Part shown: piece by piece, positions 40,701 through 49,427 of the stretch
Layout of the letters: the number at the start of each line of letters is the position of its first letter
How positions within the stretch are numbered: position 1 is the stretch's first letter
Source: an uncultured Muribaculaceae bacterium
GTDB taxonomy: Bacteria > Bacteroidota > Bacteroidia > Bacteroidales > Muribaculaceae
Reading direction: 5' to 3'
Length of the DNA stretch: 64,000 nucleotides
Assembly: GCA_947627615.1 (NCBI GenBank)
Contig: CANQWS010000010.1
Location: 17,488-81,487, forward strand
Notes under the pieces: generated by a model
What the model was told of the DNA's origin: nothing
What the model saw: the letters and a program-made list of their open reading frames with translations, nothing else
The model's database searches: none
Made by a program: the position numbers and the translations under genes

Positions 40701-42245
40701 ATGGCTCAACAAGACGAAGTATTCAAGAAAATTGTATCTCACGCCAAAGAATATGGCTTTGTTTTTCCTTCAAGCGAAATATATGACGGACTTTCAGCCG
40801 TCTATGATTATGGTCAGAATGGCGTTGAGCTGAAGAACAACATAAAAAAATACTGGTGGGACTCCATGACTCTGTTACACGAGAACATCGTCGGAATCGA
40901 TTCCGCGATTTTCATGCATCCCACAATCTGGAAGGCATCGGGCCACGTTGACGCTTTCAATGACCCCCTCATCGACAACCGCGATTCAAAAAAGCGCTAC
41001 CGTGCCGATGTGCTCATTGAAGAGCAGATAGCCAAGATTGACGACAAGATTGAGAAAGAGGTGGCCAAGGCACGCAAACGCTTCGGCGAAAGCTTTGACG
41101 AGGCTCTTTTCCGTCAGACCAATCCCCGCGTCACCGAACATCAGGCCAAGCGCGATGCACTGCATCAGCGTTTTTCCGATGCTATGAATGCCAACGACCT
41201 CAATGAACTCCGTCAGATAATACTCGATGAAGAAATCGTGTGCCCCATATCAGGCACACGCAACTGGACCGAGGTTCGCCAGTTCAACCTGATGTTCTCC
41301 ACCGAGATGGGCAGCACCGCCGACGGTGCCATGACCGTCTATCTGCGTCCCGAAACCGCTCAGGGTATTTTCGTCAACTATCTTAATGTACAGAAGACCG
41401 GACGCATGCGCATACCGTTCGGTATAGCTCAGATAGGCAAGGCATTCCGCAATGAAATCGTGGCCCGTCAGTTCATCTTCCGCATGCGCGAGTTCGAGCA
41501 GATGGAAATGCAGTTCTTCGTTCGTCCCGGCGAAGAGCTGAAATGGTTCAAGACATGGAAGGAATGGCGCCTCAAATGGCACAAGGCTCTTGGCCTCGGT
41601 GACGAGAAATATCGTTACCACGACCACGAGAAGCTCGCCCATTACGCCAACGCCGCAACTGACATCGAATTCCTCATGCCTTTCGGATTCAAGGAAGTGG
41701 AAGGCATCCATTCGCGTACGAACTTCGACCTCTCGCAGCACGAGAAATTCTCCGGCAAGAACATCAAATATTTCGACCCGGAACTCAACGAAAGTTACAC
41801 TCCCTACGTAATAGAGACCTCCATAGGTGTTGACCGCATGTTCCTGTCCGTCCTCTGTTCATCCTACGAAGAGCAGCAGCTCGAAGGTGGCGAAAAGCGC
41901 GTAGTGCTCCACCTCCCGGCGGCCCTCGCCCCCGTCAAATGCGCCGTGATGCCTCTCGTGCGTAAGGACGGTCTTCCCGAAAAGGCCCGCGAGATTGTCA
42001 ATGACCTCAAATTCGACTTCGCCACACACTACGATGAAAAGGACTCCATAGGCAAACGTTACCGCCGTCAGGACGCCATAGGCACCCCCTACTGCATCAC
42101 CGTTGACCATCAGACCCTCGAGGACAACACCGTTACGCTGCGCGAACGCGATTCAATGCAGCAGTCACGCGTAAGCATCGACGACCTCCACAAACTTATC
42201 CACAGCAACGTGAGTCTCAACTCACTTTTGCGCAAACTCGCATAA
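40701..42245 (+). CDS. glyS: Glycine--tRNA ligase, homodimeric type
   Basis: Class II synthetase that charges tRNA-Gly, 514 residues. Class II motif 2 is visible as FRNEIVARQFIFRMREFEQMEMQFF, motif 1 precedes it, and motif 3 (ETSIGVDRMFLSVL) is near residue 370. The C-terminal anticodon-binding domain (LAPVKCAVMPLVRKDGL) completes the single-chain alpha2 type, not the alpha2beta2 type. A large insertion with coiled-coil character (EEQIAKIDDKIEKEVAKARKRFG) follows the first 110 residues, as in other Bacteroidetes. Confidence 0.95.
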   Translation: MAQQDEVFKKIVSHAKEYGFVFPSSEIYDGLSAVYDYGQNGVELKNNIKKYWWDSMTLLHENIVGIDSAIFMHPTIWKASGHVDAFNDPLIDNRDSKKRYRADVLIEEQIAKIDDKIEKEVAKARKRFGESFDEALFRQTNPRVTEHQAKRDALHQRFSDAMNANDLNELRQIILDEEIVCPISGTRNWTEVRQFNLMFSTEMGSTADGAMTVYLRPETAQGIFVNYLNVQKTGRMRIPFGIAQIGKAFRNEIVARQFIFRMREFEQMEMQFFVRPGEELKWFKTWKEWRLKWHKALGLGDEKYRYHDHEKLAHYANAATDIEFLMPFGFKEVEGIHSRTNFDLSQHEKFSGKNIKYFDPELNESYTPYVIETSIGVDRMFLSVLCSSYEEQQLEGGEKRVVLHLPAALAPVKCAVMPLVRKDGLPEKAREIVNDLKFDFATHYDEKDSIGKRYRRQDAIGTPYCITVDHQTLEDNTVTLRERDSMQQSRVSIDDLHKLIHSNVSLNSLLRKLA

Positions 42246-42263
42246 ATCAAACACACAGACAAA

Positions 42264-42863
42264 ATGAAACTGAAACCCACCACACTGGTACTGATTATTG
42301 CAGTCGTGCTCCTGCTCATTCTCGGAGGCGGCGCATGCAGCACCTACAATAAGATGGTAGGCCTTGAAGAATCTGTTGATCAGAGCTGGGGCGAGGTAGA
42401 GACGCAGTATCAGCGTCGCGCTGACCTCATCCCTAACCTTGTCAGCACCGTCAAAGGCTATGCCACTCATGAACAGCAGACTTTTGAAAAAGTCACCGAA
42501 GCCCGCGCTAAAGCCACATCGATAACTCTCAACATCGATGACCTTACTGAAGAGAACCTGGCCAAGTATCAGAAAGCCCAGAACGATCTGTCGTCGGCCC
42601 TGAAATCGCTCCTTGCCGTATCGGAAAACTATCCCGACCTCAAGGCAAGCAAAAATTTCGAGGACCTGCAGGCTCAGCTTGAAGGAACGGAAAACCGCAT
42701 TGCCGTAGCACGCACCCGCTACACGGAAGCAGTCAAGGACTACAACGTTTCAATCCGCAGATTCCCGGCCACCATTTTCGCCGGAATGTTCGGATTCTCC
42801 AAAAAGCCTCAGTTCCAAGCCGAAGAAGGCGCGGCTCGTGCCCCACAAGTTAATTTCGATTGA
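42264..42863 (+). CDS. LemA family membrane protein
   Basis: A 199-residue protein with an N-terminal hydrophobic segment (about residues 7-22) and the LemA signature YNKMVGLEESVDQSWGEVETQYQRRADLIPNLVSTVKGYA. The soluble part is helical and faces the periplasm by family precedent. The family's function is not settled. It follows glyS by 18 bases and precedes an FKBP lipoprotein. Confidence 0.92.
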   Translation: MKLKPTTLVLIIAVVLLLILGGGACSTYNKMVGLEESVDQSWGEVETQYQRRADLIPNLVSTVKGYATHEQQTFEKVTEARAKATSITLNIDDLTEENLAKYQKAQNDLSSALKSLLAVSENYPDLKASKNFEDLQAQLEGTENRIAVARTRYTEAVKDYNVSIRRFPATIFAGMFGFSKKPQFQAEEGAARAPQVNFD

Positions 42864-42871
42864 ACCATCAG

Positions 42872-43435
42872 ATGAAAAAACTTATTTTTTCAGTACTCGC
42901 AGCCATACTCGTCAACATCTCGTTCACTGCCTGCAATGACGATGACCAGAACTGGAATGAATACGAACAGTGGCGTGCCGACAACACTGCGTGGGTAACC
43001 CAGCAGAGTGCCCGCCTCAATCCCGACGGCTCTCTCTATTACGTTCCCGTTCAGCCTGACTGGTATCCCAAATCCGGTGTCCTGATTCACTATTTCAATG
43101 ACAGGGAGCTGACGAAAAACAACCTGCAGCCCATGCTCACAAGCAAGGTCACGGTCAAGTACCACGGACGCCTCTACAACGACGCCTGTTTCGATTCGAC
43201 CGGCGTTGGCGCTGACAGCGTCAGGACTTTCGCCGTATCAGGCCTCATCGACGGATGGAAGCTCGCTCTTACCGACATGCGCGTAGGCGACACCTGCGAA
43301 GTTATCATTCCGTATGTCCAGGGCTATGGCTACAATGGATCGACTTCCTCATCGGGTAGTCTGACCATCCCGCCCTACTCCGCCCTCAGATTCAACATCG
43401 GCCTCAAAGAGGTGGCCGCTTACGAAGTCCCTTAA
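42872..43435 (+). CDS. FKBP-type peptidyl-prolyl isomerase, lipoprotein
   Basis: The ATG at 42872 is chosen over a TTG at 42860 because it begins a clean lipoprotein signal (MKKLIFSVLAAILVNISF, then TAC with the lipid-anchored Cys). The C-terminal 90 residues form an FKBP domain (KVTVKYHGRLYNDACFDS, MRVGDTCEVIIPYVQGYG, SALRFNIGL). It should act in the periplasm or on the outer membrane to help fold exported proteins. Last gene of the glyS-lemA-FKBP group; a terminator follows. Confidence 0.9.
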   Translation: MKKLIFSVLAAILVNISFTACNDDDQNWNEYEQWRADNTAWVTQQSARLNPDGSLYYVPVQPDWYPKSGVLIHYFNDRELTKNNLQPMLTSKVTVKYHGRLYNDACFDSTGVGADSVRTFAVSGLIDGWKLALTDMRVGDTCEVIIPYVQGYGYNGSTSSSGSLTIPPYSALRFNIGLKEVAAYEVP

Positions 43436-43476
43436 CAAAAAGGCGCGATTTAAACATATTTTAATCCAAATAATCA

Positions 43477-43518
43477 CAAGAGCCCCGGAAATCAATAACC
43501 CGAGGCTCTTGTTGTTTT
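43477..43518 (+). terminator. Terminator after the FKBP lipoprotein gene
   Basis: CAAGAGCC (43477-43484) pairs with GGCTCTTG (43504-43511), extended by inner G-C pairs, and is followed by TTGTTTT. Confidence 0.85.
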
Positions 43519-43544
43519 AAAAAACCTTATAATATGCAATTAAC

Positions 43545-43575
43545 TTGCATAACAATCGGATATTTATTAACTTTG
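43545..43575 (+). promoter_or_regulatory. Promoter of the nhaC gene
   Basis: TTG at 43545-43547 and TAACTTTG at 43568-43575 are 20 bases apart, close to the Bacteroidetes consensus. The gene's TTG start codon lies 44 bases downstream of the -7 box. Confidence 0.65.
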
Positions 43576-43618
43576 CAGCGCAAAACACATATCAGAAGTC
43601 AGATTAAAACGATAATAA

Positions 43619-45103
43619 TTGGAAAATCCTGCAACGAACGTTACTAACGTCACCCCTCAACCAAAACTCTGGATTTCGCTGATGCCTGTGATGCTGATGC
43701 TTATATCCCTCATTGCCATCATCATAATAAAAGGAAGCGATTCCATTTCCGGCTACAGCCACATAATACTGCTCGTATCCGCCGCATTCGCCATTGTTCT
43801 TTCGGCGGCCACACGCTCTTTCAGCAAGGAAAGCATCCGAAACGGGTTCAGACGCAGCGCCCGACAGATAATGCCTGCCATCCCTCTTCTGTTTCTGATA
43901 GCTGCAATCTCCACCACATGGTTGCTTTCGGGTGTTGTGCCAACGCTGATTGAATACGGCCTCAACGTCCTGAATCCGACATTGTTTCTCGTCACCACAT
44001 GCGCAGTATGCGCTCTCGTCTCCGTTCTGACAGGCAGCTCGTGGAGCACTATAGCCACCATAGGCGTCGCATTCATCGGAATAGGGAAAATAATGGGTTA
44101 CGAAGAGGGATGGATAGCCGGAGCTATAATTTCGGGTGCATATTTCGGCGACAAGGTCTCGCCCCTGAGCGACACCACAGTAATTGCTTCATCAAGCTGC
44201 GGAGTAGACCTTTTTGACCATATCCGGTATCTTATGCTGACAGCCATCCCGGCCATGGCGATAGCCCTCACCGTGTTCTTTTGCGTTGGTCTGTTCTCCG
44301 GCCCTGAAATGTCGGAATCCCATACCACCGACATAATCAACGCCCTTCACAACACATTCAACATTACCCCCCTGACTCTCGTCATACCCCTTGTAGTGAT
44401 TGTTCTGATCATACTCCGGGTGAGGACCATCTACACTCTTGCCGTAGGGTCCGCTCTCGGCATAGCCGGAATCTTCGTGTTCCAGCCCAAAATACTCAAT
44501 ATGATTGAAGGCAACAGCCTTCACACTGCATGGGACCACATAGTAGCTACATTGAGCATACTCTGGAACGAGACCTCGCTCTCCACCGGCGATACCAATC
44601 TCGATTCATTCGTGTCGACAGGAGGCATCACGGGAATGCTTCCCACGGTCCTGCTCGTCACATGCGCCATGATTTTCGGCGGAGCGCTTCTCGGAACGGG
44701 AATGCTTAAAGTCATAGCCATGGCTTTCACCCGTCGTCTCAGCAAGCGCAGTTCCATTGTGGGAGCTACTGTTTCGAGCGGCCTTGTCCTGAACTGCTGC
44801 ACGGCCGACCAGTACCTTTCGATAATAATAGGCTCCAACATGTACCGTGACGTCTACGACAGATATTCTTTCGAACCGAGACTGTTGAGCCGCACCCTTG
44901 AGGACTCGGTTTCCGTCACATCGGTTCTCATCCCGTGGAATTCCTGTGGAATCACCCAGTCAACCGTGCTCGGCGTGGCCACGCTCACCTATCTTCCCTT
45001 CTGCGTTTTCAACATCCTCTCCCCTCTTATGTCCATGCTCATGGCCTGGACCGGGTTCAAGATACCGCAGATGGTCCCCGCTCCCGGCGTGCGGCGGGTG
45101 TAA
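43619..45103 (+). CDS. nhaC: Na+/H+ antiporter, NhaC family
   Basis: A 494-residue membrane protein with about 12 hydrophobic segments. It carries the NhaC signatures TGSSWSTIATIGVAF and GAIISGAYFGDKVSPLSDTTVIASS, which hold the ion-site acidic residues, and the later LNCCTADQYLSI block. It exchanges Na+ for H+ across the inner membrane. The start is a TTG: the codon immediately before it is TAA (43616-43618), and the next in-frame ATG, at 43682, would cut into the first membrane helix. Confidence 0.92.
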   Translation: MENPATNVTNVTPQPKLWISLMPVMLMLISLIAIIIIKGSDSISGYSHIILLVSAAFAIVLSAATRSFSKESIRNGFRRSARQIMPAIPLLFLIAAISTTWLLSGVVPTLIEYGLNVLNPTLFLVTTCAVCALVSVLTGSSWSTIATIGVAFIGIGKIMGYEEGWIAGAIISGAYFGDKVSPLSDTTVIASSSCGVDLFDHIRYLMLTAIPAMAIALTVFFCVGLFSGPEMSESHTTDIINALHNTFNITPLTLVIPLVVIVLIILRVRTIYTLAVGSALGIAGIFVFQPKILNMIEGNSLHTAWDHIVATLSILWNETSLSTGDTNLDSFVSTGGITGMLPTVLLVTCAMIFGGALLGTGMLKVIAMAFTRRLSKRSSIVGATVSSGLVLNCCTADQYLSIIIGSNMYRDVYDRYSFEPRLLSRTLEDSVSVTSVLIPWNSCGITQSTVLGVATLTYLPFCVFNILSPLMSMLMAWTGFKIPQMVPAPGVRRV

Positions 45104-45116
45104 CTGAACATTAATA

Positions 45117-45169
45117 AGGAAGTTTGTGTTTATTACGTAGTTAAAAATCTATTTACAACAAACTTTCCT
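45117..45169 (+). repeat. Inverted repeat filling the gap before the PepSY-like lipoprotein gene
   Basis: AGGAAGTTTGT (45117-45127) and ACAAACTTTCCT (45158-45169) are complementary apart from one bulged base, with a 30-base AT-rich loop. The second arm ends exactly at the base before the ATG at 45170. It may act as an operator, or as a leader hairpin. Confidence 0.6.
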
Positions 45170-45706
45170 ATGAAAACCAGATTCTTATTTCTCTTACTCG
45201 CTGTGATGGGGCTTTCATTTGTCTCCTGCAGTGACGATGATGACGACGCACCCGCACCGGTTGTTCCCGATGCGATAGTAAAAGCATTCAACGCCAAGTA
45301 TCCCGCAGCCAAGGGTGTTAAAAGGGAAAAGGAAGCCGGCGGTTACTATACGGCCGAATGGCGCGAGGTTACCAACGGCCCCGAATATGAGGCATGGTAC
45401 TCCGGCAGCAACACCACCGCCACATGGGCCATGACCGACACCGACTATGGCAAGGACTTTTTCCTCGTTCCTGACAACGACCTGAATGTATCCTTCAACA
45501 AGACCGAGTACAGACAGCTGACTGTTGACGGCATTAACCTCTACGAATATCCCGATGCATCAAAGAATGTTTATGCGATTGAAGTGGAGCAGCCCAACCA
45601 GCCCGACCTTCTCCTGCTGTTCGGCACCGGTCAGGGATGTCCTTTCATCAAGGCCATTACCGACAACTTCAACGACATCACCCCTGACATTGATTTCTAT
45701 CTCTGA
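45170..45706 (+). CDS. PepSY-like (beta-lactamase-inhibitor-like) lipoprotein
   Basis: A 178-residue exported lipoprotein: signal MKTRFLFLLLAVMGLSF and lipobox VSC, then an Asp-rich linker. What follows is the Bacteroidetes PepSY-like fold, visible from AIVKAFNAKYPAAKGVKRE, YYTAEWRE and YEAWYSGSNTTATWAMTDTDY, with a second half of similar pattern (EYRQLTVDGINLYEYPDASKNVYAIEV). This family is often found in gut Bacteroidales; its role is unknown. A terminator follows. I see no plain -7 box, so it may depend on nhaC transcription or on the inverted repeat region upstream. Confidence 0.75.
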   Translation: MKTRFLFLLLAVMGLSFVSCSDDDDDAPAPVVPDAIVKAFNAKYPAAKGVKREKEAGGYYTAEWREVTNGPEYEAWYSGSNTTATWAMTDTDYGKDFFLVPDNDLNVSFNKTEYRQLTVDGINLYEYPDASKNVYAIEVEQPNQPDLLLLFGTGQGCPFIKAITDNFNDITPDIDFYL

Positions 45707-45738
45707 TTCCGAACCACATTCTTCATAACGGATTGGAA

Positions 45739-45774
45739 GTCATAGGCCCATATACGGGCCGTGACTTTCTTTTT
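45739..45774 (+). terminator. Terminator after the PepSY-like lipoprotein gene
   Basis: GTCA-TA-GGCCC (45739-45749) pairs with GGGCC-G-TGAC (45756-45765), a six-base loop between, followed by TTTCTTTTT. Confidence 0.85.
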
Positions 45775-45809
45775 CAAGCTTTTTGCAAGATATTTACAAA
45801 AAAAATTAG

Positions 45810-45817
45810 TACCTTTG
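45810..45817 (+). promoter_or_regulatory. Putative -7 element of the topoisomerase IV gene
   Basis: TACCTTTG matches TAnnTTTG, 46 bases before the start codon. A correctly spaced -33 TTTG is not seen. Confidence 0.5.
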
Positions 45818-45863
45818 TAGAGAGGGTGGATTATCACCCGTAACAGCATGCAATCAATATCAC

Positions 45864-48539
45864 ATGAGCGAAGATAACTATATTGACGAGGACGAACTTG
45901 ATGATGGCGGAGTGGCCGGTGCAGGCGGCTTCTCTTCGATGTTTGTTGACCTTACCGACGATGTGGTGCGGCAGCACTTGCGCGGCATGTTCCAGAGCTG
46001 GTATCTCGACTATGCCTCCTATACAATCCTTGACCGTGCCATTCCCAATATCGACGACGGACTGAAACCGGTGCAGAGGCGCATATTGCACTCGATGAAA
46101 ACGCTGGACGACGGCCGCTTCAACAAAGTGGCCAACATTGTCGGCAACACCATGCAGTATCATCCTCACGGCGACTCTTCAATCTATGGCGCCCTCGTGC
46201 AGCTCGGACAGAAGGAGCTTCTGGTTGAGACGCAGGGAAACTGGGGTAATATCCTGACCGGAGCACCTGCCGCTGCCGGCCGATACATAGAGGCACGCCT
46301 CTCGCAGTTCGCCCTTGATGTGCTCTACAATCCCAAGGTCACCAACTGGACCCTGAGCTACGACGGCCGCAAAAAGGAACCTGTGACGCTTCCGGCCAAA
46401 TATCCCCTCCTGCTCGTCCAGGGTGTCAGCGGAATAGCCGCAGGTCTGTCTTCGCTTATTCTGCCGCATAATTTCAACGAGATTCTCGATGCGGCCATAG
46501 CATATCTCCGCGACGAGCCTTTCACACTCTATCCTGACTTCGCAACGGGTGGATTCATTGACGTGAGCCGTTACAATGACGGTGCCAGAGGCGGAAAAGT
46601 CCGTGTCAGAGCGAAAATCGAAAAGATTGACAACAAAACTCTCGCCATAACCGAAATCCCCTTCTCCACCACAACCGAATCGCTCATCGATTCCATAATA
46701 AAAGCTGCCGAGAAAGGCAAGATTAAGATTCGCAAGGTCGATGACAACACGGCTGCCACCGCCATGATTCTTGTGCACCTCCAGCCCGGTACGTCAAGCG
46801 ACAAGACCATTGACGCACTGTATGCCTTTACGGACTGTGAATTGCCCATCTCGCCGAACTGCTGCGTCATCTACGACAACAAGCCGCATTTCATCTCCGT
46901 GAGTGATGTCCTGCGCCGTAGCGTGGACACCACGAAAAACATTCTCGGCGCCGAACTTGAAATTCAGCTCTCGGAGGTCAACGAGCAGCTTCATTTCGCA
47001 TCTCTGGAAAGAATATTCATAGAGGAACGGATCTATAAAGACCGTGAATTCGAGCAAAGCGCCACCAAAGAAGAGGCAATAGCCCACATAGGCCGCCGCC
47101 TTGAACCGTGGAAATCGAAACTCATACGCGAGGTGACCACGGAGGACATCGAGAGACTTCTTGAGATAAAGATGGGCCGCATCCTCAAATTCAACGCCAA
47201 TCAGGCCGAGGAAAACATCGCTGCATACAAGGAGCGTATAGCTCATCTCAAGGACGAGCTGTCACATCTGACGGATTATACCATCAGGTGGTACGAAACC
47301 CTGAAAGAGAAATATGGAGCCGACCATCCGCGTCAGACCGTGATACGCAGCTTTGAGAACATAGCGGCTGCAACTGTTGCCGAAGCTAACGAGAAGCTCT
47401 ACATCAATCGCGAAGAAGGCTTCATTGGAACATCGCTCAAAAAAGACGAGTATCTCTGTACCTGCTCGTCAATTGATGACATAATCATTTTCTATAAAGA
47501 CGGCACCTACAAGGTGACGCGCGTGCAGGAAAAGATGTCAGTGGGTAAAAACGTTCTGTATGTCAACGTTTTCAAGAAAGACGCCCGCACGATCTACAAT
47601 GTGATCTATCAGGACGGCAAAGGAGGCGCATACTACATGAAGCGCTTCAACATAACCGGCGTAACCCGTGACAGGGACTACAATGTCACTCAGGGCACCA
47701 AAGGCTCGCGAGTGGTATGGTTCTCGGCCAACCCCAACGGTGAGGCCGAAGTGGTAAAAGTCACTCTCAAGCCGCTCCCACGCCTCAAGCGGCTGTTCCT
47801 TGACGCTGATTTCTCAACCATGGCCATCAAGGGACGCACGGCACGCGGCAACCTCGTAACCCGTAATGAGGTCCACCGCTTCTCCCTGAAAGAAAAAGGC
47901 AAGTCCACATTGGGCGGACGTGAGGTCTGGTTTGACCATGACATTCTCCGCCTGAACTACGACGGTCGCGGAGAGTTCCTCGGTGAATTCGGGCCTGACG
48001 ATCTGGTGCTCGTAGTGCTCAAAAACGGCGAGTACCACACCACATCGTTCGATGCGGCCAACCATTATGACGACAACATCCTGTGTATTGAGAAATACAG
48101 GCCGAAACATGTGTGGACCGCGATTGTGCGCGATGCCGACCAGCAGAACTATCCTTATCTGAAACGGTTCACCTTCGAGCCGTCGGCCAAAAAACAGAGT
48201 TTCATCGGGGAGAATCCCAAGTCACAGCTCATACTGCTGGCCGAAGCTTTCGGAGCACGCTTTGAGCTGACGTTCGGCGAGCCCGACACTTTCCGTGGAC
48301 CTTTGGAGATTATTGCCTCGGAGTTTATTGCAGTGAAATCGTTCAGGGCCAAAGGCAAACGCCTGACCACATTCAACCTCGCCGACGTCCGAGAGCTCGA
48401 ACCCGTCTCAACGGACGAACCTGACGAAAATGTGGAAGTGACAGAACCGGAACTTGACGACACCGTAACGGATGAAGACGACGGAAAGTCCGAAGAGGAA
48501 GTTCGAGATGAGATTCTGGGACAACAACGAATATTTTAA
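45864..48539 (+). CDS. parC: DNA topoisomerase IV subunit A (gyrase A-like)
   Basis: Type IIA topoisomerase subunit that cuts and rejoins DNA, for decatenation. The winged-helix domain is intact: DGLKPVQRRILHSM, then HPHGDSSIYGALV (quinolone region, about residues 101-113) and AAAGRYIEAR, with the catalytic Tyr after Arg. A long tower/coiled-coil section (about 430-480) and a C-terminal domain follow, whose last 40 residues are very acidic. Bacteroidetes carry both gyrase and topo IV, and the sequence AAAGRYIEARLSQFA fits the topo IV type; the partner parE is not in the window. Residue 109, equivalent to Asp87 of E. coli GyrA, is Gly. Confidence 0.88.
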   Translation: MSEDNYIDEDELDDGGVAGAGGFSSMFVDLTDDVVRQHLRGMFQSWYLDYASYTILDRAIPNIDDGLKPVQRRILHSMKTLDDGRFNKVANIVGNTMQYHPHGDSSIYGALVQLGQKELLVETQGNWGNILTGAPAAAGRYIEARLSQFALDVLYNPKVTNWTLSYDGRKKEPVTLPAKYPLLLVQGVSGIAAGLSSLILPHNFNEILDAAIAYLRDEPFTLYPDFATGGFIDVSRYNDGARGGKVRVRAKIEKIDNKTLAITEIPFSTTTESLIDSIIKAAEKGKIKIRKVDDNTAATAMILVHLQPGTSSDKTIDALYAFTDCELPISPNCCVIYDNKPHFISVSDVLRRSVDTTKNILGAELEIQLSEVNEQLHFASLERIFIEERIYKDREFEQSATKEEAIAHIGRRLEPWKSKLIREVTTEDIERLLEIKMGRILKFNANQAEENIAAYKERIAHLKDELSHLTDYTIRWYETLKEKYGADHPRQTVIRSFENIAAATVAEANEKLYINREEGFIGTSLKKDEYLCTCSSIDDIIIFYKDGTYKVTRVQEKMSVGKNVLYVNVFKKDARTIYNVIYQDGKGGAYYMKRFNITGVTRDRDYNVTQGTKGSRVVWFSANPNGEAEVVKVTLKPLPRLKRLFLDADFSTMAIKGRTARGNLVTRNEVHRFSLKEKGKSTLGGREVWFDHDILRLNYDGRGEFLGEFGPDDLVLVVLKNGEYHTTSFDAANHYDDNILCIEKYRPKHVWTAIVRDADQQNYPYLKRFTFEPSAKKQSFIGENPKSQLILLAEAFGARFELTFGEPDTFRGPLEIIASEFIAVKSFRAKGKRLTTFNLADVRELEPVSTDEPDENVEVTEPELDDTVTDEDDGKSEEEVRDEILGQQRIF

Positions 48540-48542
48540 AAG

Positions 48543-49394
48543 ATGAAAAAAACAGCTGTCTTAGCAATAGCGCTCATATTCCATTGCGCGGTTATCCACG
48601 CGCAGGAAAACGATGAAATCCTACGTCCGGTGAATTCGGTATACACCATTGAGGCCGGCTCGTCACACATAACTGACACTTACCTGACCCCCATAAAATA
48701 CTCCGGATGGCACATCGGGCTGAACTATGAACGCAATCAGGCCATGAAATTCTCACCCGAGAACTGGGTCATGCAGATGCGTGTGGATCTCTCAGCCGAC
48801 CACGACAACAACCTTGTGGGCAACAAGGATATGTGGTATGGCGAACTTGATTTCTCATGGGGCATGATGCGCAGATGGAAACTTCCGTATAAAGGATTCA
48901 GTGCCGGTGTCGGTGGCTCCGCGTCATTGTCGGGCGGGTGTATCTATCTCGACCGCGGAGGCAACAATCCGGCATCAGCCAAAGGCTCCGTGACTCTTAA
49001 CGCCACCGGATATGTGGCCTGGAACGGACGTATAGCCGGGCTTCCGGTCACTCTCCGGTATCAACCGGTCATACCCGTCGTCGGCGCATTTTTCGCTCCT
49101 GACTACGGCGAACTGTACTATGAGATATATCTCGGCAACCATTCCGGTCTCGCTCACTGTTCATGGTGGGGAAATTATTTTGTAATGGACAATGCTCTTT
49201 CCGCCGACCTCCATTTCGGGTCAACATCCCTGCGTCTGGGCTATACCGGCAAGATATACAGTACAAAAATCAACCACACCGTGACCAATATCTTCACTCA
49301 TGCGGCAGTTGTAGGTATCAGTGGTGAATGGATATCGCTGAATCCGCGTAAAGGTCTGAGCAAAGAGGCCCGTATCATATCCGCCACTTATTAA
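48543..49394 (+). CDS. DUF3316-like outer membrane protein
   Basis: A 283-residue exported protein with a signal peptide ending near residue 19 (HAQEN). The body is rich in Gly, Tyr, Trp and alternating strands, with SGWHIGLNYERNQAMKF and NYFVMDNALSADLHFGSTSLRLGY typical of the DUF3316 family of Bacteroidetes, likely small beta barrels. It starts three bases after parC and may be cotranscribed; the link with parC is not known to be functional. Function unknown. Confidence 0.65.
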   Translation: MKKTAVLAIALIFHCAVIHAQENDEILRPVNSVYTIEAGSSHITDTYLTPIKYSGWHIGLNYERNQAMKFSPENWVMQMRVDLSADHDNNLVGNKDMWYGELDFSWGMMRRWKLPYKGFSAGVGGSASLSGGCIYLDRGGNNPASAKGSVTLNATGYVAWNGRIAGLPVTLRYQPVIPVVGAFFAPDYGELYYEIYLGNHSGLAHCSWWGNYFVMDNALSADLHFGSTSLRLGYTGKIYSTKINHTVTNIFTHAAVVGISGEWISLNPRKGLSKEARIISATY

Positions 49395-49427
49395 GCGCCG
49401 CAATCTTTCAATCTGACACCCCCTTCT

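Noticed and set aside
46179..46778. Minus-strand open frame of 199 codons over parC
   Set aside because: Antisense shadow of a conserved domain.
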